Positions 47,801 to 55,875 of a stretch of 64,000 nt of DNA are shown here, piece by piece. Position 1 is the first letter of the stretch. The number at the start of each line of letters is the position of its first letter. Under the pieces are notes generated by a model. That model was not told the origin of the DNA, did not search any database, and saw nothing but the letters and a program-made list of their open reading frames with translations. Where the stretch lies: the NCBI RefSeq assembly GCF_004682055.1, contig NZ_QUZU01000004.1:124001-188000 (forward strand). Reading direction: 5' to 3'. The DNA is from Pseudomonas kairouanensis (GTDB lineage Bacteria > Pseudomonadota > Gammaproteobacteria > Pseudomonadales > Pseudomonadaceae). A program made the position numbers and the translations under genes.

Positions 47801-48262
47801 CGTTTCTACACAGATCAGCATGTCTACGAATGCTTTCCCAAATACTTGCTGTTTCGGCCAAGACGTGACTTGAACTACGCCACGTTACTGGCCGCCGCCA
47901 CTTCGCCAAGCCAGACGGTGCCCAACCTTGCCCTGGATTGGCTGGCGTACGCACAGGGTACCGAGCCGGTGAAGCACACGGCTCTGCCACCCCGACCGGG
48001 GCTGTACATTCGCAAACTCGATAACCCACTGCCCGAGGTCCAAGCACTGCCGCAGGCCGATGCCGATGGCCATCGCATTCCCCGCAGCTTCGACTCACCG
48101 CGGTCCCTGGCACTGGCGACACAGATTATCCAGGATCATTACCTACAGGGCGGCGCACAACTGCGGGCATTGGCGGCTGTCGTACCGACTTTGGAAACCG
48201 TCAGCCGCGGCGACGACCCCTGGAGCGATTATTTTCAAAACATGACCCTGGCGGTCAAATGA
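44831..48262 (+). CDS. Large protein of unknown family with internal repeats (1143 aa)
   Basis: No signal peptide, membrane helix or known domain is evident. Three related segments recur about every 175 residues: LDRVLAFYGYPMPTNRFQAQ (near 168), SIAACLQVYGIERITTQTEL (near 338) and SLRQALRLYGIPLPTTLDGA (near 521), each with an LYG(I/Y) centre and a following helix. An early block reads LADTSGWWRVANPI (125-138). The C-terminal part has ELFSLRSGPGRVGEFGLIVC (near 976) and a likely beta-rich end. The ATG at 44831 has GAAGG upstream. It is a single-gene unit placed at a break in conserved gene order. Size and company in the genus suggest an effector or toxin-like protein, but this is a guess. Confidence 0.7.
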   Translation: MEGTLALALSPEDYSPETLVLDGPSYSASDLSEREDLRRMGDRELIVQLLPILQTPAALQASTPVVVSELSLLGQWGDMFTKAINSAPFLEWADKRQLDFTTLHVHNGQLRGRAYHQSTELRFTLADTSGWWRVANPIIYIAQLMDPAELGMPYLGDRATNTERMLTLDRVLAFYGYPMPTNRFQAQVIIEELRAADAFPSIDNVGQNRSLIHGERHSQQRDFQQLANTLETLVPFDGLDLFSTRLHLASGSLLARTLIEAAQSLKGVVEDGVEGVQPNLADYFFDHAKQVVRVMPNRRRGEIQVRDLRPKNPNLRWHTLRRLADKLGTDIYPDHSLSIAACLQVYGIERITTQTELAPLIARLRQWTLPPAPTLHASARSLDERYIYSRFIGVLNDRHTLRDALLRTATSGVLSGPQGLDGFITADPEILPVKLLPGRQKLQALVQQTEFVAILVQQRIDPSSHVLLSVENGIGARDQEGVWKPLTQSVLANPKLASMARQLLATASELGGEIRTNDAISLRQALRLYGIPLPTTLDGARRIAQRWTITVPHPMYESNYWRAVIPAKATQPIGWTLSKQERQQVLATSALFVAGTEQTLFNYLSEPVLQGKTPEDIRAEADLLMSRLITSPRAQQLASQLAQAVQWHGSEASVSGGHASRSALVWAALILNFEPDVDTHIGHLNGLDLTAPHFWAESSTFVRSQIEHSFRGLDPGAAALATHLMLCGQGPQLLVRDIPDSLPYLSTQTWVLFQQYATYLELRVPGAARQMSHDEILYLAYLPLRGSWRLFLDSPEAIPPILAWAAVNGVLPRQKGYTPTQTNTAITALNALRTRQRAAQATFALRAPNQRSIALLALKKVYPHSAALEDLVWSLAVQDTNTANKYSFIDLYMANELDATSVRWVSSDPAINYADMARHFAQLQPFNQAFYNAFDLQLKQLQGAYIEYMQNALSGLSLPRREALEYGTVELFSLRSGPGRVGEFGLIVCARFYTDQHVYECFPKYLLFRPRRDLNYATLLAAATSPSQTVPNLALDWLAYAQGTEPVKHTALPPRPGLYIRKLDNPLPEVQALPQADADGHRIPRSFDSPRSLALATQIIQDHYLQGGAQLRALAAVVPTLETVSRGDDPWSDYFQNMTLAVK

Positions 48263-48325
48263 CGCCTTGAACAACCATCGGTTATACAGGAACCTAGGGC
48301 CCGCAACCTTCTGGAGCGTCGCGCC

Positions 48326-49210
48326 ATGTCCTCGTCAGCAAGCCCCGCAGCCCCCTGCTTCTGGCGCGATAGCGCGCTGGGGTTTATCGAAGCGCGAGCC
48401 ATTGCCGATGGACGCCAGGTCACCTACACCCGACACGCCCACGAGCATTTTTCCATCGGTGCGGTAACCACCGGGCGCAGCTATTACCACTACGGCGCAG
48501 ACACCTACGAGATCTGCGCCGGCACCGTGGTGCTGATGAATCCTGGCGACGTGCATGCCTGCAACCCCATTGCGAATGAGCCCTGGTCATACCAGATGCT
48601 GTACATCGACACGCCGTGGCTGACCGACCTGCAGCACCAATTGGGCTTCAGCTGCGACCAGGGTTTTCGAGCGTTCACTACCCCTCACACTCGCGACCCG
48701 GTGCTGTATAGCGGCTTGTTGGCGCTGTATCGGACACTGGTGGATCCCCAGGCCGAACACCTGCAAAAACAAAGTCTGCTGGTGAGTTTTTTCACGGACG
48801 TTCAACAACGCCTCAACCCCTGTGAATCGCCACTGCGGGAGGTCAACCACAAACTGGAGCGGGCGGCCGAGTACATTCGCGAACACTGCACCCAGGCCCT
48901 GAAACTCGAAGATATTTGCCTGGCAGCCGAGCTGTCACCCTCTTACCTGATCCGCGCGTTCAAGCAGTATTACGGGCTCACGCCCCACGCCTTCCTGGTG
49001 AACCAGCGTATCCAGTTCGCCCGCAGCCAACTGCGTCAGGGCCAACTGATCGCCGATGTGGCCCTGGCCGCCGGGTTCTCGGACCAGGCGCATTTCCAGC
49101 GCGCCTTCAAACAGCACTTCGCCGCGACACCGGGGCAATACCGCGACCCGCTCAAGCCATCAGCAAATACCCCACACTGGCTACCAGCAACGCGGCCATT
49201 GAGCGGTTGA
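48326..49210 (+). CDS. AraC-family transcriptional regulator (cupin sensor)
   Basis: This 294-residue protein has an N-terminal AraC cupin (HAHEHFSIGAVTTGRSYYHYG near 35-55, PGDVHACNP near 75) and C-terminal paired helix-turn-helix (LKLEDICLAAELSPSYLIRAFKQYYG, then IADVALAAGFSDQAHFQRAFKQHF). Such regulators beside LysE exporters usually sense the exported amino acid or an analogue. Its 3' end overlaps the convergent LysE gene by 59 bases. Confidence 0.9.
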   Translation: MSSSASPAAPCFWRDSALGFIEARAIADGRQVTYTRHAHEHFSIGAVTTGRSYYHYGADTYEICAGTVVLMNPGDVHACNPIANEPWSYQMLYIDTPWLTDLQHQLGFSCDQGFRAFTTPHTRDPVLYSGLLALYRTLVDPQAEHLQKQSLLVSFFTDVQQRLNPCESPLREVNHKLERAAEYIREHCTQALKLEDICLAAELSPSYLIRAFKQYYGLTPHAFLVNQRIQFARSQLRQGQLIADVALAAGFSDQAHFQRAFKQHFAATPGQYRDPLKPSANTPHWLPATRPLSG

Positions 49211-49739
49211 ACAGCCGCACGCCTTGAGGGTTGCCCAGGTAGCGACGCAGAAACGTCCCGGCATAGGCCCAGCACGCCACCGACAGGTAGCAGATCACCA
49301 GGTACAGGCCCGCAAACAGCCACACCTGCGCCGCCGCGCCGTCCGCCACAAACAGCCCCATGCCCGCCACGCAGGCCAGCCAGGCCTTGGGGTTGAGCCA
49401 CTGCATGATCGCGCCGTACAGCATCGACGGCGCGGTGGCGCTGCCATCGGCATCCAGCCGCCCGTTGTCCACCGCCAGTTTCCAAGCCATGTAGAGCAGA
49501 AAGGCCACGCCGCCCCACTGGATCAACTGGGTCAGGATCGGCCAGCGCACCAGCACCTCATGCAGCCCCAGGCCGATCAGCACCAGCAGCAACGTGAAAC
49601 CCACCGCAGCGCCAAGCACATGCTTCTGGCTGGCTACAAACCCGAACCGCGCGCCTGAACTGAGGGCTACTACATTCACCGGTCCTGGCGTAATGGAGGT
49701 GGCCAAGGCGAAGGCGGCCATGGAGAGGATCAAGCTCAT
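49152..49739 (-). CDS. LysE/RhtB-family amino-acid exporter
   Basis: This 195-residue inner-membrane protein has the LysE signature SITPGPVNVVALSSG at residues 14-28 and five to six hydrophobic helices through to the C-terminus (MAALLVASVGYLLMA). The family exports amino acids such as lysine, threonine or homoserine lactone analogues. It converges with the AraC gene, overlapping by 59 bases at the 3' ends, which may link their expression. Substrate unknown. Confidence 0.9.
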   Translation of the reverse strand: MSLILSMAAFALATSITPGPVNVVALSSGARFGFVASQKHVLGAAVGFTLLLVLIGLGLHEVLVRWPILTQLIQWGGVAFLLYMAWKLAVDNGRLDADGSATAPSMLYGAIMQWLNPKAWLACVAGMGLFVADGAAAQVWLFAGLYLVICYLSVACWAYAGTFLRRYLGNPQGVRLFNRSMAALLVASVGYLLMA

Positions 49740-49824
49740 TGCGATTTCCTTTTTGCGACGATGAAGATGGCATCACCGTAAAGGGCCAATCGCGTGGGGT
49801 ATTGAACAAAATGCCCCCGTCGCA

Positions 49825-51513
49825 CTATTTCACAAACAATTCCCGATCCCGCGCTTTGACGTGCCCAGGACGGTAGTACACATCGAACCAGGGCTTGCCG
49901 CCCGGCGCCGGCGGCTTGGCCAGGCGCAAGGTTTGCAAGGCGCCAGGCTTGCCGGCATTGACGCGAAAGTGGAAATGGTCGAACAGCAACAAGGCCTGGA
50001 TCGCATAGACCACGGCCACCTTGCGGTCTTCGATGCAGATCAGGTGATCGCCGTTCTTCTTCTCCCCACCCTCGGCCAGGTTGGATGAGCCGGTGTATAC
50101 CGTGGGACGGGTGCCGTTGAAGTCGGTCACCACAAACTTGTTGTGCACCATGTTCCCCGCATTGCCCGACCACTCCGCCTTGAACGGCGCCGGTGCGTTG
50201 CTCGACAGGTAGGCAAACGGCAACAGCCCCACCGAGCCATCCGGCTTGTACACCGCCAGCTTGCCAGTGCGCTGGGCCACGCCGTAGGAAAACAGCGAGC
50301 GCTGCATCAACTCGTCCAGTGCGCTGCGCACGTTGCCGGTGATCTGGTTGAGAAACACGATGGAGTACAACACCGAACTGGTGGCCTGCTCGATGCTGGC
50401 GGCGATGGGGTCCAAGGACAGCGATGCATCGACATGGGGCGAGAAGCACAACGACACCTTGGAACCGGGCGCGTCGCGTACCACCCACCAGTACTGTGAC
50501 AGCGGGTTCTTGCGAAAAGCCGCTGGCCTGCTCCAGTAGGCATCGAACACCTCGGCGAACTTGCCGGCCACGGCAACATCGTCGAACAGCAGCACATTGT
50601 TGGCCTGGATATACAGCCCGCGCAGAGCAAAATTGGTGGACCCGCCTAATACCCGAATCGCCTGACCGGCGCGGCGTACTATCAGCACCTTGTTGTGCTG
50701 CAAGCCAGAGAAGTGCATGCGTTTGACGTGAGCACCGCTGGCGGTCAAGCGTTGAGCGCTGATGCTTTCGCAGCTGGTTGCCGGCTTTTGCTTGGTGCTG
50801 TCATCGATGATCGCCCGCAGCCTTGGGCCCAGCTGTTCAAGGCGCCGCAGGATATCCGGCTCTTTGCTTTCGAAGAGCTGCGCGTCGAGGGTCAGTTCGG
50901 GGTCATTCGCCACCTGGTCCAGCACCTGCAGGATCAACTGCCGCGCTTCAAAACCCAGCCATTGGTAGTTGGCTTCGAAAGGCGCCATGTCCACCTCCAG
51001 CGCCGCCGATACCGGCGCACCAGACGGCGGCAGGATGCGGGTTTCATTGTCGAACCGGTCGCCGTAGGCTTGGGAGGAAGCGAAGCCCCGGGTAAAGCCG
51101 ATATTGAGGAAATCGTTAATGGTTTGCGCAACGAGGGAAATCTGGCCTTCCAGGCTCACGCCCTTGCGCAGCGTGCCGTTGGCGTCCATGTAGCACGCGG
51201 TGACCCGATAGCGGTAGAAACCGGCCAGGATCTCGCTGGGCACATGCACCCAGCGGAATTTCTGAAACGGCGCCTCGGTGGACAAAAAGCTGCGCGGGCG
51301 CTCGGGGGTCGGTGGGTAGTCAAAGTGCAGACGGTTGCGCAACGCCCCCCATTGTTCGGCGTTGGGGTATTTGACCTCTATGCTGAAGCCGACGAAATCG
51401 GGTGTCGCCAGGTCAGGGGCCAGGTCAAAGGCCAGCAATGCGGCGCCCTCTCCACGATAAAGTTTGAGGGTCAGGCCCTGGAAGGTGGTCTTGCTTTCAA
51501 AGTCGGTGCTCAC
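49825..51513 (-). CDS. Phospholipase D-like protein
   Basis: This 562-residue protein has two PLD-type half-domains. The C-terminal half carries a complete HxKxxxxD motif in MVHNKFVVTDFNG (near residue 460) followed by GSSNLAEGG. The N-terminal half has QHNKVLIVRR (near 270), where the expected Asp is Arg, followed by GGSTNFALRG. The first 150 residues form a separate beta-rich domain (LTLKLYRGEGAALLAFDLAP). No signal peptide is apparent. With one degenerate site it may act as a nuclease, lipase or antibacterial effector; the sequence alone does not decide. Confidence 0.82.
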   Translation of the reverse strand: MSTDFESKTTFQGLTLKLYRGEGAALLAFDLAPDLATPDFVGFSIEVKYPNAEQWGALRNRLHFDYPPTPERPRSFLSTEAPFQKFRWVHVPSEILAGFYRYRVTACYMDANGTLRKGVSLEGQISLVAQTINDFLNIGFTRGFASSQAYGDRFDNETRILPPSGAPVSAALEVDMAPFEANYQWLGFEARQLILQVLDQVANDPELTLDAQLFESKEPDILRRLEQLGPRLRAIIDDSTKQKPATSCESISAQRLTASGAHVKRMHFSGLQHNKVLIVRRAGQAIRVLGGSTNFALRGLYIQANNVLLFDDVAVAGKFAEVFDAYWSRPAAFRKNPLSQYWWVVRDAPGSKVSLCFSPHVDASLSLDPIAASIEQATSSVLYSIVFLNQITGNVRSALDELMQRSLFSYGVAQRTGKLAVYKPDGSVGLLPFAYLSSNAPAPFKAEWSGNAGNMVHNKFVVTDFNGTRPTVYTGSSNLAEGGEKKNGDHLICIEDRKVAVVYAIQALLLFDHFHFRVNAGKPGALQTLRLAKPPAPGGKPWFDVYYRPGHVKARDRELFVK

Positions 51514-51613
51514 GGCGTGTCTCCTTGGTGGGAAGACCTCCGAACACCGGACGAGGCGGCAAGCCCGTTCACCACGGGGAGGCGGTCCCTAGGAGTTTAG
51601 CGCCTCCTGTGCT

Positions 51614-52048
51614 TCAGGCCAGTGGCGCCTGGGTGACGATGTCTTCGAGCTGCAGCACACGGCCGTCCTCGGCAACGATCTCGACTTTGCGCAACGGTTT
51701 GAGCGAGCGCGCATCCAGCACACGGGTGCCGACATCGTCCGGCTCGGTGAAGGCTTCGCCCCATTGCGCCAGGGTCACCAGCACCGGCATCAGCGCACGG
51801 CCCTTGTCGGTCAGTTGGTATTCACTGCGCGCGCCCACTTCGCTGGTTTGTAGCAGGCCTTGCTCGACCATATCCTTAAGGCGCGTGGCGAGGATGTTCT
51901 TGGCCACGCCCAGGTGCTTCTGGAAATCACCGAAACGGGTCACGCCGGCAAAGGCGTCGCGGATGATCAGCAACGTCCACCAATCGCCCACCACGTCCAG
52001 GGCACGGGCGACCGGGCAGACGTTTCCTTCCATGCATTTGCGCTTCAT
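51614..52048 (-). CDS. HxlR-family transcriptional regulator
   Basis: This 144-residue winged-helix protein has CPVARALDVVGDWWTLLIIRDAFAG-type HxlR opening (Cys near residue 11), then FGDFQKHLGVAKNILATRLKDMVEQGLL. HxlR proteins often sense electrophiles through the N-terminal Cys and control adjacent reductases. It diverges from an SDR gene over 97 bp; a perfect minus-strand TATAAT (complement of 52075-52080) lies in that gap. Confidence 0.9.
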   Translation of the reverse strand: MKRKCMEGNVCPVARALDVVGDWWTLLIIRDAFAGVTRFGDFQKHLGVAKNILATRLKDMVEQGLLQTSEVGARSEYQLTDKGRALMPVLVTLAQWGEAFTEPDDVGTRVLDARSLKPLRKVEIVAEDGRVLQLEDIVTQAPLA

Positions 52049-52145
52049 TGTCGGGCCTCCAAAAATTAAGTTGCATTATAGGACCGATACGCTCAACATA
52101 AAAACGGTTTCATTATTAAACCTAATGTTCAGCGTGGAGCTCATC

Positions 52146-52844
52146 ATGGATATTCGTGGAAAAGTGGTACTGGTCACCGGCGCCAATCGCGGCCTGGGCA
52201 AAGCGTTTGTCATCGCGCTGCTGGAAGGCGGTGCGGCCAAGGTTTACGCCGGCGCACGCGACCCCGGCAGCGTTAACATCCCCGGCAGTACGCCGATTGC
52301 CCTGGACATCACAGACGCCGCCAGCGTACAACGCGCCGCCGAGCAGGCCAGTGATGTCAGCGTGGTGATCAACAACGCGGGCTTCCTCAAATACGGTTCG
52401 CTGTTGGCGCAAGACAGCGTCGAAAACCTGCAACAACACTTTGACGTCAACACCTTCGGCACCCTGCGGGTCAGTCGTGCGTTTGCGCCGATCCTGGCCA
52501 CGCAAGGCGGCGGCGCGTTGATCAACGTGCTGTCGGTATTGAGCTGGTTGAGCCCTCCGGGTGCCGGTGGCTACAGCACTTCAAAATCCGCCCAGTGGGG
52601 TCTTACCAATGGCCTGCGCGGCGAGTTGCGTGAGCAAAACACTCTGGTGATCGGCGTGCACCCCGCCTACATCGACACCGACATGGTGGCCGGGGTGGAT
52701 GCACCGAAAAGCACGCCGCAGGAAGTGGTCGCTCTCACCCTGCAAGCGCTGAGTGAGGACCGTGAAGAAGTGCTGGTCAGCGACACATCCCACGGTGTGA
52801 AGGCGTCGTTGTCCAGCGATAGCCCGGTGTATCTCAACGCTTGA
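52146..52844 (+). CDS. SDR-family oxidoreductase
   Basis: This 232-residue short-chain dehydrogenase has the cofactor motif VTGANRGLGKA (residues 10-20), NNAG at about 77, a catalytic Ser in LSVLSW and the YSTSK catalytic Tyr/Lys (near 148). The classical SDR fold reduces carbonyls with NAD(P)H. The ATG at 52146 has GGAG upstream. It is divergent from, and probably controlled by, the HxlR regulator. Confidence 0.9.
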   Translation: MDIRGKVVLVTGANRGLGKAFVIALLEGGAAKVYAGARDPGSVNIPGSTPIALDITDAASVQRAAEQASDVSVVINNAGFLKYGSLLAQDSVENLQQHFDVNTFGTLRVSRAFAPILATQGGGALINVLSVLSWLSPPGAGGYSTSKSAQWGLTNGLRGELREQNTLVIGVHPAYIDTDMVAGVDAPKSTPQEVVALTLQALSEDREEVLVSDTSHGVKASLSSDSPVYLNA

Positions 52845-52860
52845 TCAGCGCGATGAGGCC

Positions 52861-53490
52861 TCAGCGCTGCGTGGGAATGCGGATATCGCCGTCGCGGCAC
52901 TGGGTTTTCACACTGCGTGGGCAACCAGCGAAGGCCAGGTCCTTGGTCAGGCACACCCGCACTTCCGAGAGCACCTTGCCTCTGCAGATCACGGCCAACC
53001 CGTGGTTGCCCAGGCGCGGGTTGCTCTCGCGAAACAGCGCTTCGATCTCACGGGCCTGCAGGGACGGCGGCGTGTTGAACGGTTGCAGTCGCTGCGGAAT
53101 GTTCACGACGCCCAGCGCCGCATCGGTTTTCTCCAGATAGGCCACGGGCTCAAGCCCGCTGCATGTGCCGTGTTTGGCCCATTCGTGCTTGAGCAGCGCG
53201 CGCGTAGGAAACAACGCAGCGCCCTTCTCCATCGCTTCGCGGTTCAATGGCACCTGCGGCGCGCAGGAAGCCGGCCACCCTCCCCGTGCGTACTGCGGCC
53301 ACAAGCCGTGCAGCACAAACCCATAGCCCTTGCCCGTGCACTGCTCGTTATCCGGGTGCGTGAGGCAAAAGGTCGGCGACCACGACAGCGACAGCACGTA
53401 AAAATCGAATTCCCCCGGCGTGCCTTGGCTGCGGGGGGCCGCCAGTGCACCGGTGGCCAGCACCAGCCACATCAGCATCCAGTATTTCAT
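52861..53490 (-). CDS. Periplasmic RNase T2-family ribonuclease
   Basis: This 209-residue protein has a signal peptide (MKYWMLMWLVLATGALA) and both catalytic blocks of RNase T2: FVLHGLWPQY (CAS I, near 58) and LKHEWAKHGTCSG (CAS II, near 102). E. coli RNase I (Rna) is the related periplasmic enzyme, degrading RNA without base specificity. Six or more cysteines suggest disulfides. It converges with the SDR gene, with only 16 bp between. Confidence 0.92.
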   Translation of the reverse strand: MKYWMLMWLVLATGALAAPRSQGTPGEFDFYVLSLSWSPTFCLTHPDNEQCTGKGYGFVLHGLWPQYARGGWPASCAPQVPLNREAMEKGAALFPTRALLKHEWAKHGTCSGLEPVAYLEKTDAALGVVNIPQRLQPFNTPPSLQAREIEALFRESNPRLGNHGLAVICRGKVLSEVRVCLTKDLAFAGCPRSVKTQCRDGDIRIPTQR

Positions 53491-53526
53491 CCCTGTACTC
53501 CTTGAAAAGACAAAACCCTATCGCGC

Positions 53527-54507
53527 CTAGCTGGGATGATGGGGGTTACGTTGTAGCACCTTGTCGAGGATCCGATCGGTCTTCAGCGCCTCGATGGCCA
53601 AGGAAGGATGCTCGGCCTCGCCACGGATATGTGCGTTCATGGCCAACACATGGTGCCATTGGATATGGGCGTGACAGGGGACTTCCAAGACCTCGCTGGT
53701 CTCACTTTCGAGGCGAATGGGCTGGTCTTCGAACACCGAAAACTGGATGCGCCCACGGCTGCCGATCAGTTCTACGGTGTCTTCACGGCGGTCGGCGACA
53801 AAGTTCCAGCAGCCCATGCCCAGCGCGCCGGACGTGAAGGTCCAGCACGCCGTTACCGCATCTTCGGCGGCATAACGCCCGGCCTGGCGCGCCGTAAAAC
53901 CCGCGACCTCGACGATATCACCGGCCAGGAACTGGAACAGGTCAAAGCCATGGCTGGCCAGGTCGGCAAAATAACCACCACCGGCAATGGCCGGGTCGGT
54001 GCGCCAGTTGCCAGCGCTGGCGTCCTCAACAGCGGCGGGTTTGCACAGGTGCCAGGTCAGCTGGCGCAACTCGCCGATGCGCCCGGCCTGCAGCCATTCG
54101 CGCACTTGTTGGAATCGCGGCAGTGAACGGCGGTAGTAGGAAACAAACAGGTGCAGCCCGGCACGCTCGAACGTGCGTTGCATCAGCGCGCTTTGCTCGG
54201 CATTCAGGGACATGGGCTTTTCGACACAGCAATGCTTGCCGGCTGCCGCCACCATCAGGCTGTATTCGAGGTGGCTGTCAGGCGGCGTGGCGATGTACAC
54301 CGCGTCAACTTCGGGGTCGTCGATCAGCGCCTGGGCGTCGGTGTAGAAGCGCGCAATGCCATGGCGCGCTGCATAATCGCGCACAGCCTCTTCGCGACGC
54401 CCCATCACGGCCACCAGCGCCGAACCTGGCGCTTTGTGGAAAGCGGGTCCACTCTTTAATTCAGTGACACTGCCACAGCCAATCATGCCCCAACGTACGG
54501 TAGTCAT
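53527..54507 (-). CDS. Gfo/Idh/MocA-family oxidoreductase
   Basis: This 326-residue protein has the N-terminal Rossmann fold WGMIGCGSVTE (residues 5-15), the family's EKP motif in HCCVEKPMSLN (near 95) and the second-domain segment GGGYFADLASHGFDLFQFLAG (near 165-185). Members oxidise or reduce sugars and polyols with NAD(P). The frame extends upstream of 54507, but that ATG begins the fold and has GAGGAG before it. Substrate unknown. It lies 36 bp after the RNase T2 gene on the same strand. Confidence 0.88.
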   Translation of the reverse strand: MTTVRWGMIGCGSVTELKSGPAFHKAPGSALVAVMGRREEAVRDYAARHGIARFYTDAQALIDDPEVDAVYIATPPDSHLEYSLMVAAAGKHCCVEKPMSLNAEQSALMQRTFERAGLHLFVSYYRRSLPRFQQVREWLQAGRIGELRQLTWHLCKPAAVEDASAGNWRTDPAIAGGGYFADLASHGFDLFQFLAGDIVEVAGFTARQAGRYAAEDAVTACWTFTSGALGMGCWNFVADRREDTVELIGSRGRIQFSVFEDQPIRLESETSEVLEVPCHAHIQWHHVLAMNAHIRGEAEHPSLAIEALKTDRILDKVLQRNPHHPS

Positions 54508-54634
54508 TGATTCTCCTCGTGCGTTTTCATCAAGCGGGCAGTATCCACATACCCATCGCCCTGTGCCACACCCCTTTAGCATGACAATTGCATTACACTT
54601 TTATGACATTCATCCAACTGCAGGGGCACAGACG

Positions 54635-54997
54635 ATGAAAACTCGGGCAACGGTCATTTGCGAACACGAGGGGCATATCCTCTTCGTGCGCAAGGCCAGA
54701 TCAAAATGGGCGTTGCCGGGCGGCAAGGTCGAGCGCGACGAGCGCCCGGTAGGGGCTGCCGCGCGCGAGCTGGAAGAAGAAACCGGGTTGAACGTGGATG
54801 GCCTGCTCTACTTGCAAGAGCTCAAGGCCCGCGACACCCTGCACCATGTGTTCGAGGCCTCGGTGGTGAACATCGACGAGGCGCGGCCGTGCAATGAAAT
54901 CGTAGATTGCCAGTGGCAGCCCTATGGCGCCATGGATCAACTGGACACCACGGACGCCACCCGGCATATCGTCAAGTCTTTCCTACGGCGTTTGTAG
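54635..54997 (+). CDS. Nudix hydrolase
   Basis: This 120-residue protein has a complete Nudix box, GKVERDERPVGAAARELEEE followed by TGL (residues about 28-50), satisfying Gx5Ex7REUxEExGU. Members hydrolyse nucleoside diphosphate derivatives; MutT-like or sugar-nucleotide specificity is not decidable. The ATG at 54635 follows AGGGG; longer readings from 54434 or 54581 lack conserved content. Its 3' end overlaps the convergent periplasmic-sensor gene by 15 bases. Confidence 0.88.
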   Translation: MKTRATVICEHEGHILFVRKARSKWALPGGKVERDERPVGAAARELEEETGLNVDGLLYLQELKARDTLHHVFEASVVNIDEARPCNEIVDCQWQPYGAMDQLDTTDATRHIVKSFLRRL

Positions 54998-55447
54998 CGC
55001 GCGGGCTTGGCCCCTGAGGTACAACACCTCCACCAGGTTTTGTCGCTCATCCCGAGGCAAGGTGCTGGCGAACTGCGCCAGCGTCGTATCCACCAGCGCT
55101 CGCAACGCCGCATCGGCTTCCCTGGCCTTGGCCAATTCGCTGACCAAAACATCGCGGTCCAGGTTTGGCGCTTGCAGCTGCTTGATCACCCCCATGCGCG
55201 CTTCGCGGCCGGCCATGATCAGCGGTTGGCTGTCGGCGCGGTTATGCCGTAACAGTTGGCGCAGCTCCTTGCGCCGCTCCGGCGGCAACTTGAACATCGC
55301 TTGGCGCAGCCCATGTTGATTGACCACCGCTTGCGCCGGCTGGGCACTCGCCAACCAATGGTAAAGGCCACCGCCGACCCCGCCGACCAGGAACACATTG
55401 AGCAAAACCGATACCAGCAACCAGGGTTTAAGGGATCTGACGGTCAT
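54983..55447 (-). CDS. Periplasmic heavy-metal-sensor-like protein (Spy/CpxP-type)
   Basis: This 154-residue protein has one N-terminal hydrophobic helix (residues 9-29, LLVSVLLNVFLVGGVGGGLY) and a helical, charged periplasmic domain (KLPPERRKELRQLLRHNRAD; LDRDVLVSELAKAREADAAL) like the Spy/CpxP/CnrX-related set often annotated as periplasmic heavy metal sensors. It overlaps the anti-sigma gene by four bases and is the last gene of the ECF operon. A stress-sensing or chaperone role is likely; the ligand is unknown. Confidence 0.78.
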   Translation of the reverse strand: MTVRSLKPWLLVSVLLNVFLVGGVGGGLYHWLASAQPAQAVVNQHGLRQAMFKLPPERRKELRQLLRHNRADSQPLIMAGREARMGVIKQLQAPNLDRDVLVSELAKAREADAALRALVDTTLAQFASTLPRDERQNLVEVLYLRGQARALQTP

Positions 55448-55875
55448 TGCTCGGCTTCCTCGGTGTTGAGGCTGAACACGACTTCCGCGTCGCCTTGATC
55501 AAAGACACTGGGCAGTACTTCGGATGAGAGCATCGGCAGCGGCACGCTCATGGATGCCACCAGCATGCCCGTGACAATGCCTGCGACCCCCACGCCCACG
55601 ACGCCTGCCGGTGAGAGCCAGCGCGCATAGCGCGACCAGAACGACAGTGGACGCGGCGCCGACTGGCGAATACGGCGCGCCAGCGCCGGATCGACAAAGG
55701 CCAGTTGATGACTGTCCAACTGGCCATCCAGCCAACGTGCCGCGCCCAACGCCTCATGGGCGATGGCGCTACCACTGTCCAGCAGTGCCTGGGCCGGTGC
55801 TTGCTCGGCCAGCGGCCAACGATGCAGCTCGGCGCCATAAGCATCGGCCAAGTGCGAAAAGCGTTCAGGTGTCAT
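55444..55875 (-). CDS. Putative anti-sigma factor (membrane anchored)
   Basis: This 143-residue protein has a cytoplasmic N-terminal part (about 1-85), one membrane helix near 90-112 (AGVVGVGVAGIVTGMLVASM) and a short periplasmic tail. It overlaps the ECF sigma gene by four bases. No zinc anti-sigma HxxxCxxC motif is present. Topology and position make an anti-sigma role the simplest reading; homology to a named class is not evident. Confidence 0.7.
   Translation of the reverse strand: MTPERFSHLADAYGAELHRWPLAEQAPAQALLDSGSAIAHEALGAARWLDGQLDSHQLAFVDPALARRIRQSAPRPLSFWSRYARWLSPAGVVGVGVAGIVTGMLVASMSVPLPMLSSEVLPSVFDQGDAEVVFSLNTEEAEQ

Noticed and set aside
51525..52145. Long upstream extension of the SDR frame
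   Set aside because: It runs antisense to the HxlR regulator and through the divergent promoter; the Rossmann motif begins just after the ATG at 52146.
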